DNA of 64,000 bases from Lotus japonicus (GCF_012489685.1 NC_080041.1:19531802-19595801); one strand, 5' to 3'. Counted from the stretch's first letter, positions 1 through 11,636 are shown. The notes: generated by a model from the sequence alone, not told the origin. Made by a program: numbers and translations.

Positions 1-417
1 ATGGGCTACGGTTATATTGCCAGGAATTCTTTGGGACAAGTTTTAGCAACTGCAGCTTCGAAGTGGCCCAAGGCGACATCAGTGGAACTTGCAGAAGCTA
101 TGGCATTGAGGTGGGCTTTACAACTTTCTTTGGAGCTTGGTTTCTTTAATGTGGAGGTGGAACTTGACAGCAAGCTTGTGGTAGATTCCTGGAGGAACCA
201 TCGTCAGCAAGCTTCTTATTTAGCTTTAGTGATTTCTGATTCAGTTTTTATTTCCCAGTCTTTTTACCGCTTTTCTATAGCTCATGTGTTGCGAGTTAGT
301 AATATGGCTGCAGACTTTTTGGCCAAATTTGCTTTGTCTAGTTACTGTTTTGTTGGGATTGAGGAGTACCCTGTCGGTTTAGAGACGGTGCTTTCTTCGG
401 ATTTGGTTTCATCTTGA
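1..417 (+). CDS. LINE RNase H-like domain, 3' end (partial)
   Basis: This is the C-terminal end of a plant L1-type retrotransposon polyprotein; the reading frame runs in from the left edge, so the ATG at base 1 is probably internal. The visible 138 residues form the RNase H fold that degrades RNA in the RNA/DNA hybrid. Key acidic positions are the E of VELAEAMAL (about residue 30), the D of ELDSKLVV (about 56) and the D of NMAADFLAKF (about 105). About 20 bases after the stop comes a run of A residues (roughly 439-453), as expected for a LINE 3' terminus. The stand-alone plant RNase H-like family (RVT_3 type) shares this fold, but the poly-A end favours a LINE. The same domain occurs in the larger LINE near 57 kb. 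Confidence 0.75.
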   Translation: MGYGYIARNSLGQVLATAASKWPKATSVELAEAMALRWALQLSLELGFFNVEVELDSKLVVDSWRNHRQQASYLALVISDSVFISQSFYRFSIAHVLRVSNMAADFLAKFALSSYCFVGIEEYPVGLETVLSSDLVSS

Positions 418-453
418 TTAATGGAATTTTTGTTTCCTTCAAAAAAAAAAAAA

Positions 454-1866
454 AGAATCATAGAAAGTAAAGTAAGAATTAAAAAATAAGTATTTAAAGA
501 TAAAAAAAATACAGTGATAATTTAATTAAAAATAAAATTCTGATATATTTAGTATGATTATTTAATTTAAATAATTTTTTATACTTGTATGGGGCTATTC
601 AAAAAAATTTAAACTATTAGAAAGGAATTTAAATTTATATTAAAAATAATAATTATAATTAAAACAAAAAAGTAAACGTTTTAAATTCGAATTTTAAAAC
701 AAAATGTAAACATTAAAATTCAAAAATGATTGGATTTAAATAATTAATTTAAGTTAGGAGAATCAAACTCTTATAGACAGTGTGTGAAACTCACTCTCCA
801 TTGTAAGAAGAGAGAGTATTGGACATAACCTCATTGAAAGAGTAGAATTCACTATAGTCTCACTCTCCAAAGTGACGACTCTAATTTATATGATACAAAG
901 TAGATGATTCAAATATAAATCACTTCTAAATACACACGTTCTATTCAAAATCAATTCTTAAACACACTAAATTTGAAAGAAAGCAACATGTGGTCACTTA
1001 ATTTTCTTACCAACAGAGGATCCCAAATCCTCTATATTTTGTGGAAAGAAATCTATGAAGGGATCTGATTAGGAAAAGCTAAGATTTCTTTTGGTAAAAT
1101 AAAAGGCTTAGGTTTGTCTCCATAAATGGGATCAACTATTCAAACCATGATGTGGAGAACAAAGTCTTGTTTAATGGTAGGCTCCGTACATAAAGAATCA
1201 CAAAGACTATGATGCTTTGTTTGGACTATGTGTACTATTACAATTTACAACACTATATGACCAAACTCGCTTTGTTAACAATATATTGCTTGTCTAATCA
1301 CTCTTGAATCTCTCTTTGTACTATATATTATATTATTCTAATTACATAATTAAGAGTAGACCTGGATGGAATCTTCCTCTTCATGATTCGATTAAAAAGA
1401 AAGATCCCATATAATCACAAGGATTAACAAACAAAAGAGGAACATGAATTCATTTTCTTGTGCAAGCACAGTTAGCAAGAGCATACCAAGTCAACTTGTC
1501 CATTTTAAGTGTATAAATCCTAAATATTGATACTATCTTGAATTCAATTGTAAAAAAAAAGAATTGGGATAGAAAAGAAAGTAGGTCATCAAATACATTT
1601 TTTTCTTTTTGCTTGATTACATGTATTTTTCATGAGAGACAATTCAATATTCATTTTTCATATTCAAGGCTCGAACCAAAACTCAGTTTAAAATACAGTC
1701 GAACATGTATCACTTGAATCTACCATGCATGGCAGATCATTAAATACTTTGACACAATGGAGCCAACTCCAAGCAAAAAATTATAAATTGAGTGATATAT
1801 TATTCAACCAATTTTAAATGAGAATCCGATCATACAGATAGACTTTTCTAGTAATAAAGCAAGAAG

Positions 1867-1868
<2 letters not shown>
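454..1868. other. AT-rich intergenic stretch
   Basis: No open reading frame, RNA gene or clear repeat terminus is seen here, apart from the weak tRNA-like motif listed at about 1660-1735. The base composition is strongly AT-rich. Confidence 0.6.
1660..1735 (-). mobile_element. Degenerate SINE or tRNA-like fragment
   Basis: On the minus strand this stretch has an A-box-like TGGTAGATTCAAGTG followed by a B-box-like GGTTCGAGCC (plus-strand 1668-1677). The spacing and the phrase 'gtgatacatgt' resemble the better-preserved SINE at 4036. No target duplication was found, so this may be an old relic or a chance match. Confidence 0.3.

Positions 1869-1916
<48 letters not shown>
1869..1916. repeat. 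(AT)n microsatellite
   Basis: About 24 uninterrupted AT dinucleotides. Confidence 0.95.
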
Positions 1917-1920
<4 letters not shown>

Positions 1921-2052
1921 AGAGACCTTCACTAGTAAGATCACACTGAATACTTAAAAGGTTTGATAAAATGTTAACACCATCATCTTTTGGGTGCGGT
2001 TATATCTGCAAATCAAATTGAACTTTTGTCTCTATTTAATAGTGAGTTTTAA

Positions 2053-2600
2053 ATTTAGTGTTTTTACTAATTTCATGACTTGACTCTGTCTATAAATCAC
2101 AAGATCTCCATGAAGTTTGGGAATTTGCATAAAAGATATCAGGCTTCAAGGACATTTCCTTTTAACAACATGCTAGCATAAACTTTTTATTGGCATAGAC
2201 AACTTTAGAGTTGCATAGCATGTGCTACACTTTCGAACTTTGTAAAAATACTAATCTTAGGACTCTCCTTTTACTCTTTCACTCATAGTATGAATTCAAA
2301 CTTATGTCATCATTCTTACGAGATCTAACTTACCTATCACTTGACCAACATCTTGTTACTCACTCATAATATGTTTGAAAATCATTCTATAATCTATTCT
2401 GAAACCAAAATTAATTATAAGGAAAAGCAAGTAGATATTGAGTTAGTAAATTAACTCAAGGGAAAAACAAGTTGATGCAAAGGTTGGTCTACTAATGCGC
2501 AGTACCATTTTAATTTCACCTTTGAAAAACCAATGCCGGCTCAAATAATTTATGAATATCTCAAATGATATTTTGCATCAAATTATTAGTAACTTAATTA
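2053..2600. repeat. Old direct duplication, copy A
   Basis: This block matches 3879-4456 along most of its length. Shared phrases include 'cacaagatctccatgaag', 'aactttttattggcatag' and 'ttggtctactaatg'. It lacks the SINE present in copy B and so preserves the empty target site. A weak copy of the small interspersed repeat described at 63295 starts at 2371 inside it. Confidence 0.75.
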
Positions 2601-2710
2601 TACGTGTACCATCAAACAATGCATATATCTTGGGACACTTTTTTCCCTCTCTCTTCCGGTCACATTACATCACATATTACATTTATCACTTGTCTATTAT
2701 CTCTTTCAAT

Positions 2711-3875
2711 CTCTCTCTAGTGGACTATTAATAAACTGGTCCACTAGTGCACCATGATTTATAACCATTAGATTTTAGCATTTTAGAATATTCTCTAATT
2801 GAAGGGTCAGGATTTCATAGATGAAAAAATGGTAAAAATGTAAGTGTCACACTTCTTCCCCACCAACAAACCATTCTCTGTATACACTAACCCAGAAATC
2901 GAAATACAAAAGTAACTGTGATATTTTTTTTGAACTCGGAATTAATTTGAGTTAATCTTGGTTAAAGAAAAACATGAAGATGGCAAGTGAGAAGGACATC
3001 TCAGTTCTTTGTTCTTATCAAAGTGTTGAACATCTTCAAAATAGAAACGGAAAAGGAAATGCAGCAGCAGCACCAAAAAACACTGTCATTCTCACTTTCT
3101 CAACATCTTTGCATTGAATAGTCATAAAATTTATTACGAATTTATAAATTTTTTAAATATTACAGAAAAAAACACAAAAACTGCAGAACAGAAGAGGGAA
3201 TTTCTTGCAATATTACATAAAAAAAAACATAAAAAAAAATTACAGAAGCTTGGTCTTGATTGAGAAGCTCCAACCTTGCAGTATTGCTCCAATCTACAAA
3301 AGCATACCTCAAATCGATTGCATGTGTGAAAAAGATCTTTATTTCCTCCGATCAAGTAGAAAATGAACCACCTTTGGTCCGATCTGGTGGAAAAGGAAGC
3401 ACCTTTGCTCCGATCTGATGAAGTTGATGACGGGAAGTGATGGGGATGCCGGATTTCAGGGAGAAAGGTGAGGTTTTTGATGATTTAAGGGAGATTGAAG
3501 GGTCGGAGAGGGGCGGAGGAGGTTGGGTGTAGAAAAGAGAGGGTCGAAGAAGAAGAAGAGGCGAAGGTGGTGGCCGGAGAAGTGCAGAAACGAAAAGGAA
3601 GAAAGTGATGGCGGCGGAGAGGATGACAAGTGAAGAGAAGAAGAGACCGAGAGACGAGAGCCGCAGAGATGGCCGGAGAAGAGGAAAAAGAAGAAGGTGG
3701 TGGTGGTGGAGAGCAGAAGAGATCAGAGAGGAGAGGAAGATGGTGAAAACGACTAGAGTGGGTGAAGGGGTGAAAATTTTAGGGTTTAATTTTTTTTTAT
3801 CTGTTGTAAATTACTAAAGAACCCCTTGGTCCATGGGTGGACCAATTTCAAAGTTGTCCACCCTAGCGGGCACCA
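2711..3875. mobile_element. Possible TIR transposon between the duplicated blocks
   Basis: The ends are imperfect inverted repeats. The left end reads CTAGTGGAC..ACTGGTCCAC; the right end, reverse-complemented, reads CTAGGGTGGAC..TTGGTCCACCC. The interior has a purine-rich, GGAG/GAAG-rich half (3430-3760) and no convincing gene. No clean target duplication was identified, so the family and exact limits are uncertain. Confidence 0.35.
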
Positions 3876-3878
3876 GTC

Positions 3879-4456
3879 TTTATTGTTTTATTAATCTCAT
3901 TACTTGACTCCTTGTATCTTAATCACAAGATCTCCATGAAGTTATGGAATTTACATAAAAGAGATCAGGTTTCAAAGACATTTACTTTTGAAAAGTTGCC
4001 TGTATAAACTTTTTATTGGCATAGACAACTTTACACTCTACAACAAGATAATGGTTCGGTTGGTTCAGGTGATACATGTCTGATTCTCCTTAAACAATAT
4101 CTGAAGTTCGAGTCTTGTGAATGGAAAACACCATAGTGGAAGAGCTTGCCCGACTATGATGTAGATGTTTTTGGCTCTAATAGGAGTATAGGACTAACTG
4201 TCATGGAGAACACTTGTGATGCACCCCCTCAAAATAAAATAGACAACTTTACAGTTGCATAGCATGTGCTGCACTTTCAAACTTTTGTGAAAATACTAAT
4301 CTTAGTACTGTCCTTTTGGTCTTTCACTAAGCAGCTCAGAGGGTTGGTCTACTAATGCACAGTACCATCTTAATTTCACCTTTGAAGAATCAATGCCAAG
4401 TTATCAAATAATGTATATCTTCCCCAATGATATTTGGCATCAAATAATCATTAGTA
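3879..4456. repeat. Old direct duplication, copy B (with SINE)
   Basis: This is the partner of 2053-2600. It is interrupted at 4036-4238 by a SINE; apart from that the two copies are clearly collinear. Confidence 0.75.
4036..4238 (+). mobile_element. SINE (tRNA-derived short retrotransposon)
   Basis: This 203-bp insertion is flanked by a perfect 15-bp target-site duplication ATAGACAACTTTACA (4021-4035 and 4239-4253). Copy A of the surrounding duplication has the uninterrupted site near 2196, which shows that the element was inserted. An A-box-like segment (TGGTTCGGTTGG, from about 4051) and a B-box GTTCGAGTC (4106-4114) mark a Pol III promoter of tRNA origin. The 3' end is A-rich (CAAAATAAA). 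It has no coding capacity and would have moved with LINE enzymes. Confidence 0.85.
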
Positions 4457-4796
4457 CCGGTATCCTCCAGATACACATGTGCCTTGCAGCTTTTCAAATT
4501 TAAAGTGAGCTTGACATTTTCCATTATAAACCTGGCTTGAAACCAATTATTCTCCAACAAGGCAACAACATAGAAAAAACCAACCCCAGACCCAACATTG
4601 GGAACTTGCTTGCCTCGGAGGCTTTCACCTTTTAGGAAGTTTTTTTTTACCATGGAAGAAACAAATGCATGCACCTTCCTTCAAGTTCATATACCAATGA
4701 CTTAATAAAATCCTAATGTAAGATATTCACATAGAAATTGGGAAAAAGCACAAACACTGCACTACTGCATAAAACAAAGATTCTGTTTCTACCCAT

Positions 4797-6178
4797 TTAT
4801 GCATGGGAATATTGTTGGGAAGACTGTTGCCCTTGGAAAACCATATTCTGTGACAGAGGTCCTAAGTAAGAAGACTCATGAAGAGCACCCTTGTGCAGAT
4901 TTTGACCCTGCATACTAACTCCATAGGAGTTAACACCATGTGGAGACATGAAAACTTTTTCATGTGCAGGATTGAAATTCATTGCTGCTCCCGAATTCGG
5001 CTGATTGTTCCACTGAAAATGGGATCTGGGTGTAATAGGAGTAGAATTTGGCTGCTGCTGATACTGGTGCTGGTGCGAGAGCATCATGGAATGTTGTGGT
5101 GAAGTGGATCTATTGGTGTCTTCTGGAGAAGAATTGTTGGTGGTTTCTGAGAGATTAACTGTTGTTATGTCATGGATGCTAGCCCTCCTCTTATCTTTGC
5201 CTCCTGAGAGTTGTCTGATGAAGTATTTCTGAGCATGGCTAGCCACCTGAGTTGGGGTTCGCGTGATGACGAAATTGCGCGAAATGTTCCTCCAATCACC
5301 TTTGCCATACTTCTTCAGACCCAGTAGAAACAATCTGGAAGGAAATATCAAAACAAAGTTTAAAACTCCAATACTAAAATAGAGAGTAACCAAATGTATT
5401 TGACTTAACAAACAACCTATAGCTATGTCATAAAAGCTAAAAGACCTTCCTACCAATCTGATGTATCCAATCCTTTAATATCTACACAGAATTATTGTTC
5501 CTACCCTTCTAGGTTAAAATTAACTTCAAAATCCACCCACCAATTATGTGCATGTTTGGATATCTATCTACAATTCTGAAAGCAAAATCAATTGTAGAGA
5601 GAAACTTATATGAGTAACGTCTAGGTGCTGGAATTGACTAAGCTGATTCAAACATTTACCAACTGATCATAATATCATATATGAAAAACTTTATAAACTG
5701 TTAAAACTACATATACATAATAAGTTGGAAAAGAAATGCAAAAGGCAAAAACTTACTTGTGTTCTTCTTCAGTCCATGGCACTCCTTTCTTCCTTTCCTG
5801 CTCAGGAGTTCTAACTGAGGAAGATCTCTTTCCACTTCCTTTGAAGCCATCATACCCTGGAGTGTTCACCCAATCTAAGGTGAAGGGTGAGATTGGAGTG
5901 GTATATCCAGGAACTGGGACCAAACCAGCTTCTATATTGCAAACATCTACTTCTAACTCCTGGTACTGCCTGATCACATCCTCAACTGTCTTCCCTGGAA
6001 TCATTTCAGCCACTCGGTGCCAACGATCCGGCATGTCCTTATCATACACTGCCAGGGCATTTTCAAACAGCTTGTTCTCTGCAGAAGTCCATCTTGTGCT
6101 CCTATTGTTATCTTCCACACACCAACTGGAGTTGGGTGAAAAAGGTGCAGGAGAGAGGATTTCCATTTCCCACTTCAT
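4797..6178 (-). CDS. DIVARICATA-type MYB transcription factor
   Basis: Two exons, complement of 5757-6178 and 4797-5334, with a 422-bp GT-AG intron, encode 319 residues. The nuclear protein has two separate SANT/MYB domains. The first, at about residues 28-80 (start [14 protein letters not shown]), in this family usually mediates protein contacts. The second, at about 131-185 ([18 protein letters not shown]), contains the SHAQKYF motif at 173-179 and binds DNA. The intron splits the second domain right after EEHK, the usual position in DIV/RADIALIS relatives. The C-terminus is rich in Q, S, N and H. The start at 6178 (MKWEMEI) is the typical family N-terminus. The intron holds a small MITE. 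The specific role (flower asymmetry, stress or ABA responses in relatives) cannot be told from sequence. Confidence 0.9.
5552..5654. repeat. Small MITE-like repeat in MYB intron
   Basis: About 103 bp beginning ATGTTTGG and ending CAAACAT, with AT-rich 'caattctgaa..aaaatcaattgta' inside. It resembles segments at 63295-63414 and near 59397-59516. Confidence 0.5.
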
Positions 6179-7035
6179 TGCATCAATTCACAAGCACAGG
6201 CTATTGCTGCATAGAATCAAATTTGAGCCAATAGACCAGTGATTATGGTTGTAAGCTCAAGGAATTCACAGGAAAAACTTGAACTTGATAAGGAAACAGA
6301 GGAAAAACAGAGGAAGATAGATAGAGCAGAGAGAAAAGAAAAATGAGAGCAGAGGTGGAGGTTTTACCAGAACAATTTTCTCAGGGACAAATTCACAAGC
6401 ATTTGGAAGGGAATCAGAATACCCTTTTATGATAGAATACTTTTCAAGAATCTAGAAAAGACCCACTTGACAGAAAATTCAGAGAGAATGCTCCAAATTG
6501 ATATTGAATGAAGATTGAAAGACTTTTATCTGTTATCTAATTGGTCTAATAAGATAACACTGAAACACTTGTAAGATCTAAACTCAATAAACTGGAACTG
6601 GGATAGAGAAAAACAAGACAACCCCAATTGGGAAAGAAAATAGATGGAGAGGAACTGAACACAATGAATGTGCAAACCAAATTAGGAAACAGCAGAGAGA
6701 GCTAAGAATTTATGAGCAGGTGAAGGTACAGAAAAGCTGGTTCAAAAAAAAAACTGTTCTTTCTTCCTTTTCCCTGTCTGAGCAACAAAGAAAAGAGAAG
6801 AAATAATGATAAAAAAGAAAAACAATTAAGCACAGAAAAGAAAAAGATTGGATCCCAAAATAGGAAAGAGCTATTATATGCAAGGTGATGAAAAGCAAGT
6901 AACCAGGCTTGGAGAAATGAATCTAAACAAAGATTGCTAAGTTTTTCCAACAAAGAGGAACCACCAAGAAAAAGAAAGTTATGAAAAGCTGGTGAGCTGT
7001 GATTGGATATAATGTGTGTGTGTGTGGGTACTTGT
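6179..7035 (-). other. Probable 5' leader of the MYB gene
   Basis: Between the start codon and the TATA-like box lies a pyrimidine-rich leader (minus strand) without another gene. A possible leader intron has its donor at 6367-6366 (CTG|GTAAAAC) and its acceptor at 6208-6207 (TATGCAG). Transcript data would be needed to confirm it. Confidence 0.4.
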
Positions 7036-7060
7036 TGCAGTGACAGCAAAAGTTCCCTCT

Positions 7061-7070
7061 TATTATATAG
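7061..7070 (-). promoter_or_regulatory. TATA-like box of the MYB gene
   Basis: The minus strand reads CTATATAATA, placed before a pyrimidine-rich leader. This is an inferred core promoter. Confidence 0.45.
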
Positions 7071-8704
7071 AAAATGATGTTTGTTTCTCAGTTGTTGGGC
7101 ATTCTATTTACATTCCAGTCTTGTAAATGTGATTATGATGAGAAAAAAGAAAAGTTTGTAATGGGATGTGACATCTGTGTGAATGTGAGTGGGATGAAAA
7201 AAAAAGTGAAATTTATGATGGAATATGTGACATGGTTAAGTATTCAAGTGTGAGTTACAGTCTCATGTTAATTAAGGATGAATGGGGTGAAAACTTTATA
7301 AAAAATGTCATCTAAAATGTCAATTCCTTTCGATTTTGGGTAAAGTTGTGTTATCGAGTTCTCTTGGTGGTCTTCAGTGTTGATTCATTGGTGTATGGTC
7401 TCATACTTTAGACTTCATCTATCTCTCCAATAATAAAAAAAAAGAGAAATAATAAGTGTGTAAAATGAGTACGAAGGAGAGACGTGAAAAGTTATACCGC
7501 TTTTATGTAATATAATCTCAGATTATGTGCATTCTTTTACAAAACATATGATTAAAAAATCATATTTAGTACACATGTAGTAGGTCCAAATTTTACTAAC
7601 GAGTAATTGGTTTAAGTGATACATGAATATTAATTTTTTATTCATATAGTAGCTCCAACCCTTACTAACATGTAATTAATTGAAGTGGTAAACAATTAGT
7701 TTTTCTGAAGCAATGTCGTGTATAGAAAAAAATATTAATGTGAAAACAAAATTACGGTCCAAATATAAATGTTCCTAACTCAAATAAAATTGTGATTAGT
7801 GAACAAATCTTGTAATCAAATTAAAAAATTATAAAGCTTTCAGTTCTCTCATCAAGGTGTCTATCAATCTTTTCAAATAAAAATATATCAGAGACTTAGA
7901 ATGATTAATTTATTCATTATTTTTAATTTTTCTTTTGGTTGGAGTTGTCAAAAGAAACGAGGATTGGCAGCTCACCATGAATGATGGAAGCTCACCTGCT
8001 CCGCACTATAACGAGTCATAAATTTCTTATATCATCCAAAGCATGCTAAGCCAACTGTGCACAATTTGTTTATGAAATTATATATTTGACTCAATTTTTC
8101 TGTCATATATGTTCATAAGTTGAGTTGGAATATATTCAAACTGGTTTAAACTTTAATCTAATATTTGAGTTTAGCCCCTTTTTATTCAAATTAAGACACG
8201 ATCAGATTCATAATCATCTTTTCCTCATGTAAACAAAAAAAAATTCATAATCATCAAGAAAGATTCATAATCATCAAGTAGAGACCGGGTCAATTTAAAT
8301 TTAAATAAGAATAAATAGATTAAATATTATTATATACAGTATAATTTTAAATTAAATAAAAGATTAATGAACATGACATTAAAAATAAATTTTTGGGGTT
8401 GTGGAAATCAATTAAATGCATGTACAAATTAAATTAAATAAAAGATTAATAAAATTTTAAATTAATTTTAATTATATTAAAAATAATTTTTTGATGTGTT
8501 GGAAATCAATTAAATGCAGGTACAAAAGAAGTTTACATGCATAATGTATCAATCATTTTCTCATTAAATAACATACAAAAAATGTGAGTATGTGACGTTT
8601 AGAATTTTTTTATCTAAATTAAAAAAAAGAAAAGTGTCATATGAGTATGACATCTAAATCAGACCAAGTTAATCTGAATTGTATGTCAATCCTAATATAG
8701 AATA
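7071..8704. other. Intergenic, AT-rich
   Basis: No gene is seen. Repeated phrases such as 'attcataatcatc' (8213-8278) and an imperfect duplication ('aaataaaagattaat..ggaaatcaattaaatgca', about 8347-8527) are present. The stretch would hold upstream control sequences of the MYB gene near its left end. Confidence 0.5.
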
Positions 8705-8707
8705 TAA

Positions 8708-8720
8708 GAGCAACTCCAAC
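8708..8720 (+). repeat. Harbinger left TIR
   Basis: GAGCAACTCCAAC directly after the TAA target copy. The related GGTTTCTTAAC phrase follows in both subterminal regions. Confidence 0.9.
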
Positions 8721-9938
8721 GCTGGTTTCTTAACCCAGCTGAAGTTGCTAAGATCCGTTTCTTATTTTGTGGCTGCATTGGAGTTTGCTTACTTGGCACT
8801 TTTGGTTTCTTAGCAACAGTGCAGAGTTCCTTCCACAAGGAACTCTGCTTTTTGGTTTCTTAGATTAAAAAAATGATATTTTCTCTCACTTTGCATCAAC
8901 GGATTTCAGAGGGAAAGAAACAGAATGAACATCAACACACAGCTAATGAAATGTTCAGAGGGAAAGAAACAGAATGTGGAATCAACACACATAGCATGAA
9001 CATATACCACAATTCCATAAATTTTATTCAACAAAATAAGAAAATAATTACAAAGCTAATGAAATGTTGTGAAGATGAATTTTTTACATAGAAAAAATAA
9101 AAACCAAAAAACACAGCAGCTGAAAGGGTCGGTGGAGCTCCGATCCGGTTGTTTTTTGCTCCAATCTGGAAGGGAAATGAGAGAAGTTCAATAGAAGAGT
9201 ACAGGAACTGACGAAAATCAACAAAATCAACATAAACTTGCCTCAAATCGGCTTGCATGTGTGAAAAGAAAACTCTTTTGAGAGATATCAGGCCTTGAGC
9301 GCATGGAAGAGGGGCGGTGGAGGCTGATTCGTGGGTGGATCGTGGCGTGGTAGGAGACAGTGAGTGGGTGACCGAGAAAGGAGGAAGGAGACAGTGAGTG
9401 GGTGAGCGAGAAAGGAGGAAGGAGGCGGCTAGGTGGAGAGGGAGAGAGCTTGAGGAAGAGAGCGTGGAAGGGAGGCTGCTAGGGTTAGGAGGAAGGGGAT
9501 GGGTGAGGAGGCTGCTGGGTTAGGAGGAAGAGAGCGTGGAAGGGAGTGGAAGGGAGGCTGCTGGGTTAGGAGGAAGAGAGCGTGGAAGGGATTGGAAGGG
9601 AGGCTGCTAGGGTTAGAATGAAGGGGATGGGAGAAAAGAAAATGTATTTATAGTGGGTGACCGGCTGAGCCGGTCATCCCACCGTTGTAGACCGGCTGGA
9701 GCCGGTTTTATGCCCGTTTGGGCTTTTTTTTTTTTGAATTTTTTTGAATTGACCGGTTTGACCGGTTTTCTTACCGTTTTTCAATTCTCAGCATCTTTAC
9801 CTTATATATAGTCTCAGCAATAACAAGAACAACAACAAGTATTGTATTCATTGGCCCAAACCAGTATTTAACCTTCAATTCCCAGCTTCTTTACTCTCAC
9901 AATTTCTCTCTTGTCCAAAAATTCTCAAATTTCTCAAA
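8721..9938. other. Harbinger 5' non-coding region with tandem repeats
   Basis: Contains a direct repeat of 'cagagggaaagaaacagaatg' (from about 8908 and 8956), a 34-bp tandem pair around 9353-9424 (acagtgagtgggtga), and a GGA-rich array at 9453-9617 built on 'ggaagagagcgtgg' and 'ggaggctgct'. A cluster of ACCGGCT/GACCGGTT inverted motifs lies at 9656-9780. A likely TATA (cttatatatag) lies at 9802-9812, upstream of the first gene. Confidence 0.6.
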
Positions 9939-10373
9939 ATGTCTAATCCTTATGAGCAATATTATCCACTGCTCGACAATGAAACACCTCCTACCAGTGA
10001 AGGTTTGCAACCTTCGCCTATGTTTCCGCCACAAAACCAACCTCCGCAGATGATTCACCCGCAAAGCCAACCTATGATGGTGTTCCAACAACAAAACCAA
10101 CATTCGCAGATGATTCGCCCGCAAAGCCAACCTATGCCGATGTTCCAACAACAAAACCCACATCCGCAAATGTATCAACCACAAAGCCAACATCCGCAGA
10201 TGTGTCACCCTCAAAACGAACCTCCTCACACCGGTGGTAATGTTCAAAATCCTTCGTATCAAATGTTTCCACAATCGTTCTACCATCAAAACCAACCTCA
10301 GGGTCAAATGGGACCATATCCACCACAAATGCCTTATCCAAACAATCCACAATATTGCATGTATCCACCACAA
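9939..10373 (+). pseudogene. Harbinger ORF1, N-terminal part (split by Sirevirus)
   Basis: 145 codons from ATG 9939, ending exactly on a complete Gln codon where the Sirevirus begins. The segment is low-complexity, rich in Pro, Gln and Met with repeated PPQNQPPQM and HPQSQPM blocks, probably disordered. The reading frame resumes at 22537 just beyond the inserted element and its target copy, so the insertion interrupted one continuous gene. The intact protein would be the Myb-like partner that, in this family, helps the transposase bind DNA and enter the nucleus. Confidence 0.85.
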
Positions 10374-11622
10374 TGTAAGATCAAGTTTTGATCTAGTAGT
10401 ACAACTCTATGTTTTGATGATTACAAGTTAACCTTTTGATATGAACAATTGTGGTACTCTAACGTGTTTTTCTGAGTGTGCTATTTACAGGCTCTGACCT
10501 CAACTCAATCTCACACAAATCAGAAGCACTGTGTATAAAGAGCAACCCAAGCAACGCTTTCGCATTCACCATGTTCAGTATGAACAGTGGAAAAGCTTCA
10601 GAAGTTCTGAAATGTTCAGTATGAACAGTGGAAAAGCTTCAGAAGTTCTGAAGGTATACAAACTCTGATGTGGACTCAGTCACTAGAAGCTCTGAAGATC
10701 CAAAAAGTCTGATAACCAAGAAACACTGAAGGCTCAGATATTCTGATGGTGTAGAAGACTCTGAAGATCCAGAAGCTGAATAGTGGAAACTCTGATGTCC
10801 AGAAGCAAGATACTCTGAAGACCATGTTCTTCCCTCTGAGTTCAGAATCAGAAGAAACAATGGTCAGACGATCTGGGCTTTCCCTCTGACTCTGATCAAC
10901 CGGCTTCACAAGTTCCAATATGAAGCATTCCCCTGATCAGAAGTCTCCTAGGTTTAAAGGTCAAGTCGCTATCCAAGTACAAAAGCAATTGTACCTTCCT
11001 GACGACCTACCTAACAGTCTCAGACACAGCAGAAGCTGGATTTTCCAGAACTGCCCTCCAACGGTAGCATTTCCCATGCAACGCTCAACCCTAATCCTTG
11101 GAGTATATATAGAGGCTGAAGACTGAAAGAAGCGGCTAGAAGCATTCACATACGCGCAAGACAAACTTAAATTCTTCTAAGCTTTCTTTCATCTGAAATT
11201 CATTGAGTTTACTATTAGCTTTTTAGAAGCAAATCTCTTGTAAACAATTCTTTGATAAACAGTTTGTTTAGTTCCTTTAGGAGATCAAGGTTGATCGGAT
11301 CCTAGAGAAGACTAAGAGAGTGAATCTTAGTGTGAGCTAAGTCAGTGTAATTGTTAGTCACTTGTAGGTTTCAAGTGCAGTTGTAACTCTTACCTGATTA
11401 GTGGATTGCCTTCATTCTAAGAAGGAAGAAATCACCTTAACGGGTGGACTGGAGTAGCTTGAGTGATTTATCAAGTGAACCAGGATAAAATCCTTGTGTG
11501 CTTTTCTATCTCTTATCTTTAGCACTTAAGTTCGCGAAAGATTTGTCAAAATCTTTAAGGTGGAAGTTTTATACTGAAAACGTTATTCAAACCCCCCCTT
11601 TCTACCGTTTTTCATACCTTCA
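10374..11622 (+). repeat. Sirevirus 5' LTR
   Basis: 1,249 bp, TGTAAGATC..CCTTCA. It is 41 bp longer than the 3' LTR because the segment 10571-10611 is repeated in tandem at 10612-10652. It is rich in CTCTGA/TCAGA-type short repeats, as is usual in Sirevirus LTRs. Confidence 0.95.
11104..11111 (+). promoter_or_regulatory. LTR TATA box
   Basis: TATATATA, about 590 bp before the gag start; transcription would begin about 30 bp downstream. The identical box in the 3' LTR lies at 22013-22020. Confidence 0.6.
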
Positions 11623-11624
11623 AT

Positions 11625-11636
11625 TGGTATCAGAGC
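11625..11636 (+). other. Primer-binding site (initiator Met tRNA)
   Basis: TGGTATCAGAGC, complementary to the 3' end of plant initiator methionine tRNA, two bases after the 5' LTR. Confidence 0.9.

Noticed and set aside
3605..3817. 70-codon Arg/Lys/Trp-rich frame
   Set aside because: Translation of a GGA/GGT-rich low-complexity stretch.
4390..4674. 94-codon minus-strand frame
   Set aside because: No recognised motif, overlaps the duplicated repeat block at its end, and has no promoter or intron support.
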